Translations under genes and position numbers: made by a program
Assembly (NCBI RefSeq): GCF_963924675.1
Contig: NC_089222.1
Span: 107,585,316-107,649,315 of the forward strand
Source: Phocoena phocoena
Lineage: Eukaryota > Chordata > Mammalia > Artiodactyla > Phocoenidae
Reading direction: 5' to 3'
DNA: 64,000 bases
The notes under the pieces: generated by a model
What the model was told of the DNA's origin: nothing
The model's input: the letters and a program-made list of their open reading frames with translations, nothing else
Databases searched by the model: none
Part shown: piece by piece, positions 1 through 12,572 of the stretch
How the letters are laid out: each line of letters begins with the position of its first letter
How positions within the stretch are numbered: position 1 is the stretch's first letter

Positions 1-1700
1 AGTTCTTTACCAAAAAGTAAATCAGATGATTTGATCAAACACTTTAAGTTCTGTGAGGATGTCAGTTTCCTCCGAGAGAACAGTACTGTCGCCCATTAGA
101 AGAGAAACTTAAATCAAATATAAATATACACAAGGGGAAGTATGATATAGTAGAAAATTACTGATTGAAAAATCCAGATATTTTGATTTTTCATTTAGGT
201 TTTGTGATAAAATAACTGAGAGACATTTTGCCTATAATTTAATCCTTCTGAATCTATGCTTCTTCATCTAAAAAAACAGAGTTTAGACCTGGTCATTTAT
301 TCATAAATTATTCCTCTTCTTATTTAATACACAAATTCCATAAAAGAGTAACAATGGGTTCTGGAATCCTGAACTAAATATCCTTAAGGCTTAACTAAAC
401 TGTGCTACTGTACTATGTTACCAATTTGTATAAGTTAAAAAATGCTGTCATTAAATTGGAAGTTATTACACAGCACTAATTCTAGTAAATTCTAATTTTC
501 ACATATATGTTTGTTGTCTGATCGATTTTTAAGGTAGTAAAATGCATTCAAATAGAATATCTAATATTGCAATATAAAAGCTTATTTAAATGAAAATTAA
601 AGGAGAACTTGGGAGTGTTTCAAATATATTATTATAAACTTGCTATCCTGTAACTTAAAATCAACAAGGGCTATTTGTAGATACTTTTTGTGTAAGCATA
701 TTAATAAATAGAGTCTCTTGGATGTATCCACAACAGATAATCCCTAATAAACACTAAGAATAATGTTAAGCAGAATTGTGAAGAAATGCCTATTGAACTC
801 CACTTTTAATATGCCCTCCTATCACCTGTAACCCTAGAATTCAGAGTTCTCATGCAAAAGCAGGGTCTTTCTTAACCTTAAAAAAGCTTATTTAATAAAC
901 TAATTCACACATGGAATTTGGTGACACAGATTGATAACCTTCCCCAAATTATTTATATTTAAAATATAGGCTCAATAAAGAAGTGAACATTTTACCAAAG
1001 TAATATATTTCTAATCGTGGAATTTCATATTCTCCTGGCTATGTCTCCTGAAATATTACAATTAATGAGGGGACCTTGAAACATCTGTGATATTGCATCA
1101 TGGTAAAACATATGAGTGAAAACACCTCACTGGTTTATTTTTACTAAGAAGTCCAGGCATAATTGAGAGTGTTTACTTATTTATTATAGGATCTACAGTG
1201 CCTGGCCTAGCACTTTATATACAGCAGATACTCAAGAAAACATTTCCTGGAATAGTAAAATATTACTAGTAGTAATATCATTGTGATGTGGATTTTCAGG
1301 CCATGCATCAGAGAAGTTTTACATCTGTTTACATTTAAAGATAAATGTTATCTTTATAAGAGATGATATATTTAAAAAAAAGGGAAAGGATATAGATTTC
1401 TAAAAAACAAATCCAGTTTTAAGTTAGCTATCGTCATAGAGTTTTGTGAAAAGATAGACATGTGAAGTCAATTGCAAAACTCTTCTAATTTCAAAGATTT
1501 CTACTGGATATGTGAATTCTTCTATACACAGTTATTCATACTGTGCACTGCTTAAATCCATAAGGTGGCATTTACATATGGATTGCCAAGTAAATACATC
1601 TCACTTATTTTCCCAATATTGGATAAAAGTTAAAGGTCTTGATTTTGGTGACCAAGGAATGAATATCATTACCCTGATTTGGTTCAGAAGTTAGGGCAGT

Positions 1701-2035
1701 GTATACACACACATACACACATATACACTTAGGTGTATATGTGTATATATGTATATGAATGTGGGTTTGTTCATATTTATGTATGTATATATGTATCTAT
1801 ACATACATATGTGTATTATTTTATTAAGGTTTCTTCTGTTGAAAGAGAGAAACAGAGAGATAAATAAATTTAATTAAAGAAATATTTTTGATTACCTGCT
1901 ATTTAGAAGGCACTGCTCCAAGATAAGATTTCTGCTTTGTGCATATAACATATGAACATAAATGCATACATATACAATATATGTACATGTGTATAATACA
2001 CATATACATGTACATGTACATATCTACAATCAAAT
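1701..2035. repeat. Degenerate TA/CA/GT dinucleotide and palindromic tract
   Basis: Interrupted acacac, tatatg and gtatat runs at about 1701-1815 and 1960-2035. The second block contains near-palindromes built on gtacatg and tacatgtac. These are decayed microsatellites. Confidence 0.7.
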
Positions 2036-5000
2036 ATACAACTAAAATACCAAATAATGGTAAATGTCCTGCAGAGAATTAAAATAAAGTCATAAGTGAC
2101 TGGGAGAATGGTTTGGAAACAGTACCAGCAGAACTTGCTGATGAATTGGAAAGAAGGGCAGAGAGGATTCAAGGATAATTCTTAGATTCTGGAACAAGTA
2201 TGTTATATGTTGTTACAATGTTTGTGAAAACTACATTTTTGTAAGAAGCTACAAAGCAGATTTTATGTAAAATCTTCTTCTAGTTAGGCATGCCATTGTT
2301 TCTAAAAAGGAATGCCAACAATTTCCCCCCATGGGTGATTGAATATTGATTGAATTTATCTAATGAATTAGTGCATATATACTTGGGGAGAAGAGCTCTA
2401 TACATTTTATAAAGCTATAATCTAGCCTTTTTTGCACATAAAAAAATATATAGAAAGACTAAGTGCCATGGGTATAACCCTTCTGTTCTGAAATTGACAG
2501 AAAAGATCATATATAAAGAGTGCAAGGGAAAACATTTTAAATGTTGGATTTGTTGGGTGGTGGAGTCTTTCTTCCCTTCAGACAGGAATGAGGGTTTTCC
2601 GCATGGACACTTTAGTCAGTGATCCATCTAGGTACCACAGAAACATGTACTTCAGAGTGGTATCTCAATGAATTTTTACCTTGAAAGGTGAAACTTTATC
2701 CACTTCAGGCTCATCTTAAAGAAATGAAATTTAGCCTCAACTCCATGTTGAGTAAGCCTGTACATATCCACTTTTCAAAATGCTTTATAATGAAAGCAGT
2801 GCCCCTGTCTCCACTACTTGATCCCATTTCACTTCTCTCTGCAGAGTTCAACAGCATATTCATCCAGTCAGAGGTACTGCTTTCCCACAGGCATCACAGC
2901 TCTCCCTGCTTATTCATGTCCAGAGATGCTATGTTTTATCTCAGCGATTAAAGAAGGTACTGTTTTAAGACTCATCCAGCTAGTTTATTGTCTGGAAACT
3001 CTCAACTGGAGATGAGAGCAGCAGCCATAGGCTTCTTCCATCAGTGCACTCTTTGTTGTTCCACATGGATGTCTTTTCTATCCTTTTCTTCCTACACCGT
3101 ATATTTTTCTATCTATGCTTCTAAAGAAAGCATCTCCAAAGGAAAAATGCTCATTATGAGCACACAGAATCAATTTACCAACTGGTAGGTCTGTTTCCAT
3201 GTGAGGAAACAGATTTTAGCTGAATCCCTTTCAAATGTTTGCTAGGCTGGCTGTACATCTGTCCATTAATCCAGTCTTCTCTTTCCTGCTCCCCACCCAC
3301 TCATCTGAGCCCAAAGATTCACTCTCTTATTTCCATTTTGATCTGTATTACCTTTCCTAACAGCACAGCTAAGCAAAAAATCATGTAGACTCTCAATGTT
3401 TCTAAATGTTTTGTTGCTGGATAATTATAACAGTAAATGTAAGTGTGACTGCCAAATTTTTAGTCTAGCTACATATTTACTATGAAGCACAGAAGTACAC
3501 TCTTAATTTTAATTAATGAGAGTTCTCATTAGCTTTCAAATCATTGATAATCATAGAAGGAATATATAAAATATATACCTTAAGACTAGGAAAGTATGTA
3601 TTATAATCATATTTGCTTAGCTCTAGAGTAAGACAAATTTAAACACAAATTTAGGATATTACTTTATGATATTCCTAATCTGTTTCATAATTAGTATGGC
3701 ATGCATCTATATATGTATTATCTATTTTGCTAAGTTTAGGATCAGGAACTAAAACCCTAAAGCAATTGAATTTATATCTTGTACCTTAGTTAAGTATTTG
3801 AAGGAGATAACAGATGGTTTGGAAATGTGTGTTAAAGTGAAAGAAAGGCTACCCTCCATGACACAATTTCCCTCTCTCCCATGGTAAACAAATTGACTGA
3901 AAGGAAGAATCAGCACCTGGGATGGGAAGTGAACCTGCATTTACCTGTAGTCTCTGAAAGAGATGGGTATCTAAATGAACAACAAAGTTTGGAAGCTTGG
4001 TTTGATGCAGGAATTTGTAATATCTTGGTGTACAACATTCTGCCTCTGCATAATTTTGACATTTATTATTAAACAATAAAGGTAAAGTGAAACGAAAGTA
4101 GCAGTTGTATCAATTTTTTTTAAGCTGGAAAGGCATATTTAATAGTTTGATACCTTTCACTAAACGAAAACACATAGATATTTCTAGCAGTAATATTCTC
4201 TTACTATAAAAATTAAAAACCTGAAACACTATTTTTATAAATGTTCTTACTAGCTAACAATAAAATGTGATGGATCTTATTCTATGTATGTGTTATATTT
4301 TTGAGGTAAATTATCCTGGAAACAAGCAAACAAACAAAAAGCAATATCACATTTTTCATCAGTATTCATTTCAATAGATACATGAATAAATATATAAAAC
4401 AAACCATAACTGTCAAGTGATATTTTAGGAATACAAAGTCAGCAACTGTCAGTAAACTGATTGGCATTACATAAACAAGCTTTTTATACTATTTCACTTT
4501 CTACTATAATAATAATACTAGTTATGAAAAATTTTACTTGTTTTTATATGGTCCTACATATGAAATTTGCTAGAAAAAGCTAAATATGTACATATAAAGA
4601 AAAGTAAAAATGTGGAAAGGTGCATAGTGGGTAATTTTATTCAAAATAAGAATAGTAAGAGTTAAGATAATGAAGAAGTAATGAATTGTTATAAAAGCTT
4701 ATTTCTGTAAGTCAAAAACAGTGAAGTAATGGAATAAAAGTAGTGGTAAGATAATTTTAAATTTCATATAAGGGCTACTACGAAAAGTAAATTTGAAGAG
4801 ACATGGTGAGTATCATGAACAAAGTTCTGGAATAGTGCATCTCAACTCTGCCATGACTGTGTGAGACAGCCCTGAGATGGGTCCTAAGTGGAGTGTCCTC
4901 TCCACTGAAGCTCACACTGGACTCTCCCTTACTCCTCTCTACAGTGTGGACCTGCCATAGTTAGTACAGCTACTGGCAGAAGAAGAAATAAGTTACTCAT

Positions 5001-5989
5001 TTTTTCTACTTGTATTACTGTATTTCTTCCCGAATTCTGGGGAGGGCAGATGATAGTAAAAGAGTTCCAGCACCACTGTCCATCTTCCATATGTATTCTG
5101 AGGCGTGGTTATGCCTTTCTCTAGCATAAGTGTGAAGGGAGATCAAAGGCTTTGGGATAGTTGAGGAGGAAGAAGTATAGGATTTGGGGGGAAGTGGTAA
5201 TTTATGTTTTCCACTCTTCATAGATATTCTTTCAAAATTTCCCAGGTACTATAAATTTCTGACACTTTCAAAAGAATACTTTTTAAATAAGTGGATGACA
5301 AATAAATATAAGGACTTGAATCATCCCCAACCACAAAATAAGATTAATCTCAGGTCATTCTCACTTCTGTGCAGCCATTCCTTGTGTGATGAATAGGTAT
5401 CTTCTATGATCTCTATACGAAAAGATGGAGATCTGGGTAGCATTTCTTTGAGGAGAGGATATTTTACCTAAACTTTCTGAACTTGATGTTGCATCAGAGA
5501 AACAAGGGTGATTATAACTTTTATCCTGCTCTCTCTATATTACTAATTTGCTGTAGTGTTGATTTTTAATGATCTTCTCTATTGCTTAGTTAACAAGAAT
5601 ATAGAATTTTCTCATTCTTCAATAGGGATAACTTAATTTATGCTCTGGGTACCATTCAGGGAAGACTATGGGCAGTAAATTGTACACAACCTTTGGGTAA
5701 ATTTTGTACCAGAGCACTGGACTGAGATTGCTTTAAGGTATCATAAGACTACTAGTAATATTATAATAATAATACTCTGACTTATTATATATCTATGTAC
5801 CTGGCACTGGTGGGTACTTCTATTTATGATGTATGCCATTTGTTTATAAATAATCCAGAAGTACTGTGTTACTTTTTTTTTTTTAATTCCAGACACTTGG
5901 ACCATGTTGTCACAAACTCTGAATATCTACATCATTGTATAGCCATACTCCTATAACTCTGATTTTTGTACTATACTTACTTGAATGCT

Positions 5990-6100
5990 TATCATTCATG
6001 TTTAACTCTAAGCTTCTTGAGTGATATCCACCTTTGCTCCTATAGTGCATTTGCACTCAGTGAATAAATGCTAAATACTTATTTGGTGAATGAATGAATA
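5990..6100 (+). repeat. L2-like 3' end (weak)
   Basis: The stretch resembles an L2 3' end: 'taactctaagcttcttgag' followed by 'gtgaataaatgctaaat' and a gaatgaatgaat tail. It is heavily diverged and the 5' limit cannot be set. Confidence 0.5.
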
Positions 6101-6412
6101 TCTCCTTTGATCTCAGTTCTCTAAATAGTAAAAACAGCAGTGGAACAGCATATTTCAAGACCATTAATATGGAAGTAATTAACCATTCAAAAGAAAGAAA
6201 TAGCATGATAACAATAATAACATGAGAGTAACTTCAATATTTATTATACAGAAGCAAAAAACAAAAAAAAACCTACTGTGCTCACAGGAATTAATAGTAT
6301 CACTATGGCTACTAATTTAACAGATCAATTTTTCCATTGCTGAGCTTGTTAATGAAAAAATGGTACCTTTTTTCCTAATGGAATCTCTACAGTGCAAACA
6401 TTTCAAAAGTGT

Positions 6413-6415
<3 letters not shown>

Positions 6416-6447
<32 letters not shown>

Positions 6448-6631
6448 GATACGCGGCCTCTCTCTCTCTCTCACTGTTGTGGAGCACAGGCTTCGGATGC
6501 GCAGGCTCAGCAGCCATGGCTCACGGGCCCAGTCACTCCACGGTATTTGGGATCTTCCTGGACCGGGACACGGTTCCGTGTCCCTTGCATCGGCAAGTGG
6601 ACTCTCAACCACTGTGCCACCAGGGAAGCCC
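6416..6631 (-). mobile_element. CHR-2-like tRNA-Glu SINE
   Basis: Antisense copy with its poly(A) tail as a T run at the left and head as ccaccagggaagccc at the right. Flanked by a target-site duplication of about 12 bp (caaaagtgtaat, 6404-6415 and 6632-6643). The body is shortened near its 3' end: a CT run replaces part of the tail region and the block between 'ttgtgg' and 'agcacaggc' is missing. It lies in the sense orientation relative to CADM2. Confidence 0.93.
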
Positions 6632-9410
6632 CAAAAGTGTAATGTTTTATCTTACAGGTATTTGTATACATGTACTGAATTTTGTTAGGCCTTTCATTGA
6701 GAGTGAGAACCAGACTGGCAGTTTCAAATTACCATCTGAAATTGTAATGTTTAAATTTGCAAAGGTATCATGGGGGTTAGGGTGGAGGGGAACACTCCAG
6801 TGTCCATGACATACAAAGTCAGTGCTGTTAACAATTAAATGTGAAAACATTTAAATAATGCACTTCCACTGACACCCAAAGAATAAAATCTAACCATTTA
6901 GGATGGTACCTAGATAGCAGATGATTTCACAGCAAAGTGCTCTGACCTCCATCAAGTTCGAATCAATAGAACCTAGGTAACTGTGGTAGAATCAAAGACA
7001 GTCTCAGCTCATGAAAGGCTCTTCTGTGCTAGAGCTATATTAAATTATCACAGCTAATGTAAAATCAAACTTGGTGTAAAAGATAAAAGGGTAAAGTTCT
7101 CACGAATGATCACTTATCACTTCATTCCGAAATGCATACAGCATTCATTATAGATTGAAATACCACTCAAATTTCACCATTTACTTGGGTTTTGAAATGG
7201 CCAAATCATTAACAGAAGAGAGTAGCTTTTTATATTTATACAACCAGTGACTAATGAAACATTATACCCTGTGAGCAAAGGAGGAAAAAAGCCCCTTTAT
7301 TTTGTAATGAACCCAATTGGAGCCCTTTTTAAACACAGTGTATTATGGTTTCACTGTTTCATCGAGCCTCTCATTACTTGTGTCAATAATCCTAGGTAAA
7401 CCACTGTTGAACTTCACAGCATTTATCTAGTAGCATGAATAGCATTAATCTATGGGGTGCTTTTGATGAATTGTAGTTCAAAAAGCAAAGCCAAAAATGA
7501 CTTCTTACAAAGTGCTCAGAGAAGTATTTATTAGAAATATGTCAACTGCCAACTACCTAAAGGTAGCTTGGCTATTTAGGAAATCATGCTGTTGGCTAGC
7601 TTGCAAACACTGAGAAAACATATGCATTTTCCCCACTTGAATTACTTTAAAAAAACAAATAACATACTTTTCATCTAAGTATATTATTTTTTCTGTCACT
7701 TCCCTTCTAATTCTCTATATTTTTATGTCATATTGCTTTCAACACAATGTGACTTGCTATGCAACATGCCCCAGGTTCCAAAACTGTTAGGTGAGACAAG
7801 CGCTTATCAAGTTGAGGGTGAATCAGACTTCATTTCCTTGACTGCAGGATCTAAACATCCAGGTCAGCACAAAACTGAAAGCTACTCCTGGATCCTGCTC
7901 TAAGGATCTAACTTATCTTCTTGACACACTCAGTGGTTGTTATATTCTCTCTGGCAGTGAGCCCGGTAGGGTTTATCTACAGGGGGTTACTACATTTAAT
8001 TCCAATTTATCAGTCTAATTTGATTAGGCTGATCTTTCCCAAAAGCTGGAATTTGCACAATTCATGAGATACTAGAAATTACTCTCTCAGCTCTGTTATC
8101 TTCAAGATGTCTATATGTGGAAAGTCTATTCAATGCAAGACTTTGTTTGCCTTCAAGAACAAAAGTGTTATGAAGAACTGAGAAATAGTAGACACTAAGG
8201 CAATTTGAAAATAAAGTTGTAAATTGACTTAATACATTATTCTTTTTCCAATTTTGGCCGGTATCATAAAAAAGTAAACAACTTGGAAAAAAACACAAAT
8301 GGGATTATCTTTCCCCTAAAATTAAATCCCTTTACAAAGAATTAGACTTTATCCCCCAAATTCCTTTTTTGGAAAGGTATAAAATTAACTCATGCTTCTT
8401 ACAGTTATTTTATACTTAGGTTCATGAGAAAGGTTTCAAATAAGTGTACTCCCTTCAGGATTTCTAAGATCCATTGGATTTATTACAGCATTGTGTAATT
8501 TTTACACAGTACTCATTCAAATACTGTAATATTGTGTAGAACACAACATTAGTCTTAAAAAAATGTTTTCTTGATTGTTTTAAGATTTTTCTTAAAAAAA
8601 TCTTACATTCTCTAATGCTTTTTTCTCTTGGAGATTCACATTGTACCCTATAAATAAACTCTGAGAAGTCCTGCAATAAAAAAATCTGACTAATTTTGTT
8701 TATTGTGATATTTATCGATTTCAGAAAAGTTCATCTTCGTCTAACAATATGTTAAAGCTACCTCATGAACAACTTGCCCTGGCTTTTGGAGTTTAGGAAA
8801 AACAGAGATTATTTTTAATCTTGGATATTGGCATGTCTTTTTGCCATTTTCCTATATTTACTCAAATTGTGAGATCATTGCAGAGGAGAAAAAAATGTCT
8901 GTGGGTGTTTCAAATTATTGTTCATAAGAAATTAGTGCAGTTTTCACTAGTATTATACACCTCTGTCTTTGCTACATCTCGATTACATGCTATCTCTCTT
9001 TGTAAAACTAGTAATAGTGATTATAAAGCATATTTTTATGATAATACTACCAAAATTAACTCAGGGAAAATATTGTTTTCATGATTCTGATTTATAATTT
9101 AAAGCATAAAATGTAAAGAAAACCATTAATATGATTTACTATTCACCACCAAATATTATACAGTATATTTATAAATAAAAAATCTTTCACAAATATAAAT
9201 TTTATTTCGAGTATAGGCTGTAATTTTATTTTATTAGTTTGACTTGAAACATATTAATTGTGAATCATGGAGATATTTACACTTATGAGAAGTCCTTGTG
9301 AAAGAAAAAGAAAACCCGTTTAAATTTGTTTATTATTCTAAAGATTTTGATAAATTTAAGCAGTTTTTCAGGTCATTCTTGCATGTATAATAATGTCAAA
9401 AGGTACTCAC

Positions 9411-9589
9411 CATGTACAATGAGAACATACTCTGCGCTGCTTTGGCCAATGGTATTTGTGGCTTCACATCGATATGTACCATTATCCGTTTTGTTGAGGA
9501 AAAGAATGTTTAGCTCCCTACCACTCACAACCATTCGGTCAGGATCTGGTAATTCTCCGCCATCCTTTGTCCACAAAACAGGTTCTGGC
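9411..9589 (-). CDS. CADM2: CADM2 internal exon: remainder of Ig domain 3
   Basis: This 179-bp exon follows an acceptor ending ccaatag and precedes a consensus donor gtgagt. Its first base completes the split Leu codon of the 30 kb exon, followed by 59 codons and the first base of the next. It encodes PEPVLWTKDGGELPD (C-strand Trp of the Ig fold), SGRELNILFLNKT, then DNGTYRCEATN with the F-strand cysteine, and ends SSAEYVLIVH. The DNGTYRC motif is the classical DxGxYxC of Ig domains. NKT and NGT are potential N-glycosylation sites. The following exon, which in CADM2 leads into the variably spliced stalk before the transmembrane helix, lies beyond the left edge. An open frame runs through the donor into the intron but is not coding. 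NKTDNGTYRCEA is shared with CADM1; the flanking residues specify CADM2. Confidence 0.97.
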
Positions 9590-10105
9590 CTATTGGATTT
9601 AAACATGCATATAAACAAAAAACATATGAAATGTTACATATTCTGTGAATTAATTAAGGAATTTATAAATATTTAACACTCATTTCATGGATAACTATGT
9701 GCTAACTTCTATAAGGTACCAAAAGAATCATAATGCACTCACTCAGAAGATTTTGGAGGTATGGCAATTATAATTTTATTCTATTCTCCTTAACTAAGCA
9801 GACATGTATTAAGGAGCTAATTAGTTGAGTCACTATAGTAGTCACTGATAGATAGCAGGTCCTGCAGCCCAGATTCTGTGGCTAAATGTCTCATACCTGC
9901 TAGTCTCTGGAGGATTGCCTGTGGGCTACTGGAGCAGTCTTCCACAGAAGTACCTGGAATTATACCTTTGCATTTGGGGCCACCATTGTGGGGCACAGCT
10001 TTGCCTGAAACCACCTGAAATTTCTCCCCCTTACCTTTCCTGCTTTCTCATCCCTCTAGAGGTTTTTTTTTCCTGCAAGTTATCTCTTTTCTTTTCTTTC
10101 CTCCT

Positions 10106-10421
10106 TAGCTTTACTGAGATATAACTGACACACAACACTGCACTAGTTTAAGGTGCAGAGCATAATGATTTGATATATGTAAATGTTGTCACATGATTAC
10201 CACAATAAGTTTAGTGAACATCCATCACCTCACATAGTTATTTTTTTTCTTGTGATGAGAACTTTTAAGATCTACTCTCTTAACAACTTTAAAATATACA
10301 ATCCAGTATTATTAACTATAATTGGCATATTATACATTATATCCTTAGAACTTATAACTTGAATTTTGTATCTTTTGACCACCTTCACCCATTTTCCCTA
10401 TCCCCCACCCCTGCCTCTGGC
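10106..10421 (-). mobile_element. L1 3'UTR, 3' piece of a twin-primed L1
   Basis: Reverse complement of an old L1 3'UTR: 'actgagatataactgacac', 'atgatttgatatatgtaaat', 'catccatcacctcacatag' and 'gatctactctcttaacaac' are all hallmarks. Its 5' end (minus-strand sense) meets the oppositely oriented ORF2 piece at 10421-10424. The T/C-rich run at about 10070-10105 is the decayed poly(A) tail. Confidence 0.85.
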
Positions 10422-12255
10422 CACTTCTATTCAACATTTTACTGGAAGTCCTAGCCAGAGCAATTAAGCAGGAAAATAAATAACAGGTAACCAAATTGGA
10501 AAGGAAGAAGTAAAACTGTCTTCATTTGCAGATGATATGATAGCACATAAAGAAAACCCTAAAAATTCCACTAAAAAGCTCTTAAAACTAATGAATGAAT
10601 TCAGTAAAGTTGCAAGATACAAAATCAATAGACAAAAATCAACTGAATTTCTATACACCAGTAATAAAATATCAGAAACAGAAATTAAGAAAATCTATTT
10701 TATAATTGCATCAAAAATAATAGAATACTTAGAAAAAAAATGTAACCAAGGCGGTGAAAGATCTGTACACTGAAAACTATAAGACATTAATGAAAGAAAC
10801 TGAAGAGGTCAAATAAATGGAAAGATGGTCTTTGCTCATAGATTGAAAGAATTATTATTAAATGTCTATACTACCCAAAGCAATCTACAAATTCAATGCA
10901 ATCCCTATCAAAATTCCAATGGCATTTTTCACATAAAAAGAACAAACAATCCTAAAATTTGTATGCAACAACAAAAGGCCCCAAATAGGCAAGCAATCTT
11001 GAGAAAGAAGGAAAAGCTGGGGGTTTCACACTTCCTGATTTCAAATGATATTTCAAAGATATAGTACTTAAAAGAGTATGATACTGGCAAAAATATAGAC
11101 ACATAGATAAATGGAATAGAAGGTTCAAAAATAAACCCATGCATATACGGTCAATTAATTTTTGACAAAGGAGGTAAGAATACACAATAGGGGAAAGGAC
11201 AGTCTCTACAATAAATAGTGCAGGGAAAACTGAAGTGCCACACACAAAAGAATAAAGCTGGGCCCCTATTTTACGTTATACATAGACATCAACTCAAAAT
11301 GGATTAAAAACTTGAATGTAAGACCTGAAAATGTAAAACAGAAAGAAGCTCCTTGGCATTGGTCTTGGTGATGATTTTTCAGGTTTAACACCAAAAGCAA
11401 AGACAACAAAAGCAAAAATAAACAAGTGGGACCACGTCAAATTAAAAAGCTTCAGCAAGCAAAAGAAACAACTTAAAAAATGAAAAGGAAGCCTATGAAA
11501 TGAGAGAAATTATTTGCAAATATTATGTCTGGGTAAATAAGATAAGGGGTAAATATCCAAAATAAAGAAAGAGCTCATACAAGTCAGCAGCAAAAAACCC
11601 TGATTAAAAACAGATAATCTGAATAGACATTTTTTACAAAGGAGATATACAAATGGACAACAGGTACATGAAGAGATGCACAACATCACTAACAGCCAGG
11701 GAAATGAAAATCAAAACCACAATGAGATAACACTTATGCCTGTTAGAATGTCTGCCTTCTAAAGGACAAGAAGTAATAACTGTTGGGGAGGGTGTGGAGA
11801 AAAGGGAACTCTCCTACACTGGTGGTGGGAATGTAAATTGGTGCAGCCACTATGGAGAACAGTATGGAGGTTCCTCAAAAAATTAAAAATAGAATTACCA
11901 TATGGTCCAGTGATTCTACTCGTGGGTATATATCCAAAGGTGGGGGGGGGGGGGGAAATCACTGTTTCAAAAAGGTATCTGCACCCATATCCATTTTAGC
12001 ACTATTTACAATAGCCAAGACATGGAAACAACTTAAGTGTCCATTTACAAATGAATGGATAAAGAAAATAAATTCCAAATGTAATGGAATACTATTCAGT
12101 CATTAAAAAAAAGAAGGAAATCCTGCCATTTGTGACAATATGGATGGACCTTGAGGGCATTACGCTAAGTGGAAAAGTCAGACAGAGAAAGATGGATACT
12201 ATATGACTTCACTTATATGTGGAATCTAAGAAAAAACTGAACTCATAGAAACTGA
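10422..12255 (+). mobile_element. L1 ORF2 3' region, inverted 5' piece of the same L1
   Basis: Plus-strand L1 sequence from the reverse-transcriptase region to the end of ORF2. It starts 'ccacttctattcaacat', passes 'tttgcagatgatatgat' (the FADD-type RT active-site region) and ends 'ctcatagaaactgacag'. Reading frames are broken many times, so it is a dead copy. The right end stops just short of the point where the 10106-10421 piece begins in L1 coordinates, so the two form one element with a 5' inversion. Confidence 0.88.
11942..11955 (+). repeat. 14-nt poly(G) run within L1
   Basis: Fourteen consecutive G after 'atatccaaaggt', where related L1 copies in my memory have a short A/G-mixed stretch. 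Homopolymer expansion or insertion inside the element. Confidence 0.85.
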
Positions 12256-12384
12256 CAGTTCTCCTTTAATCAAATACTTGCAAACAATTCTCAAAACCTG
12301 CTTTCAGGGAAGAAAGGATAAATGAATCATGAATTTCTGTCTTCAAAGAGTTCAGTCTTATGTAATTGTTAATGATAAGAATGG

Positions 12385-12572
12385 TTATTAGTATCTATCA
12401 CCATGTGTTGACAATGTCCTAGTTACTTTACGTAGATTTACTATAATCCTTGTAAGAACATGGTGAGTATCATTTTAAAAAATATAATGCAGATAATAAT
12501 ATAGAAGATTAGAGATGTATTCAAACCCTGGTCTGAATCCATAGTCAATGCTTTGCCCACTACCCCTTGTGT
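12385..12572 (+). repeat. MIR
   Basis: Diverged MIR: 'tactttacgtagatttactataatcctt' corresponds to the core, then 'attcaaaccctggtctg' and 'ctttgcccactacccc' to the 3' half. Confidence 0.72.

Larger units (their letters stand above)
1..9410 (-). other. CADM2: CADM2 intron (partial), downstream of the Ig3 exon
   Basis: Intronic DNA, AT-rich, continuing past the left edge. Recognisable content is one CHR-2-like SINE (6.4 kb), a weak L2 3' end near 6.0 kb and degenerate TA/CA repeats near 1.7-2.0 kb. I see no gene, RNA or confident ancient repeat in 1-1690, 2040-5980 or 6650-9410. The last of these looks like unique sequence; whether parts are conserved noncoding elements cannot be judged from one species. 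Confidence 0.85.

Noticed and set aside
6360..6809. 149-codon open frame with a Phe run
   Set aside because: Translation of an antisense SINE and its T tail; the same false protein appears at the other SINE copies.
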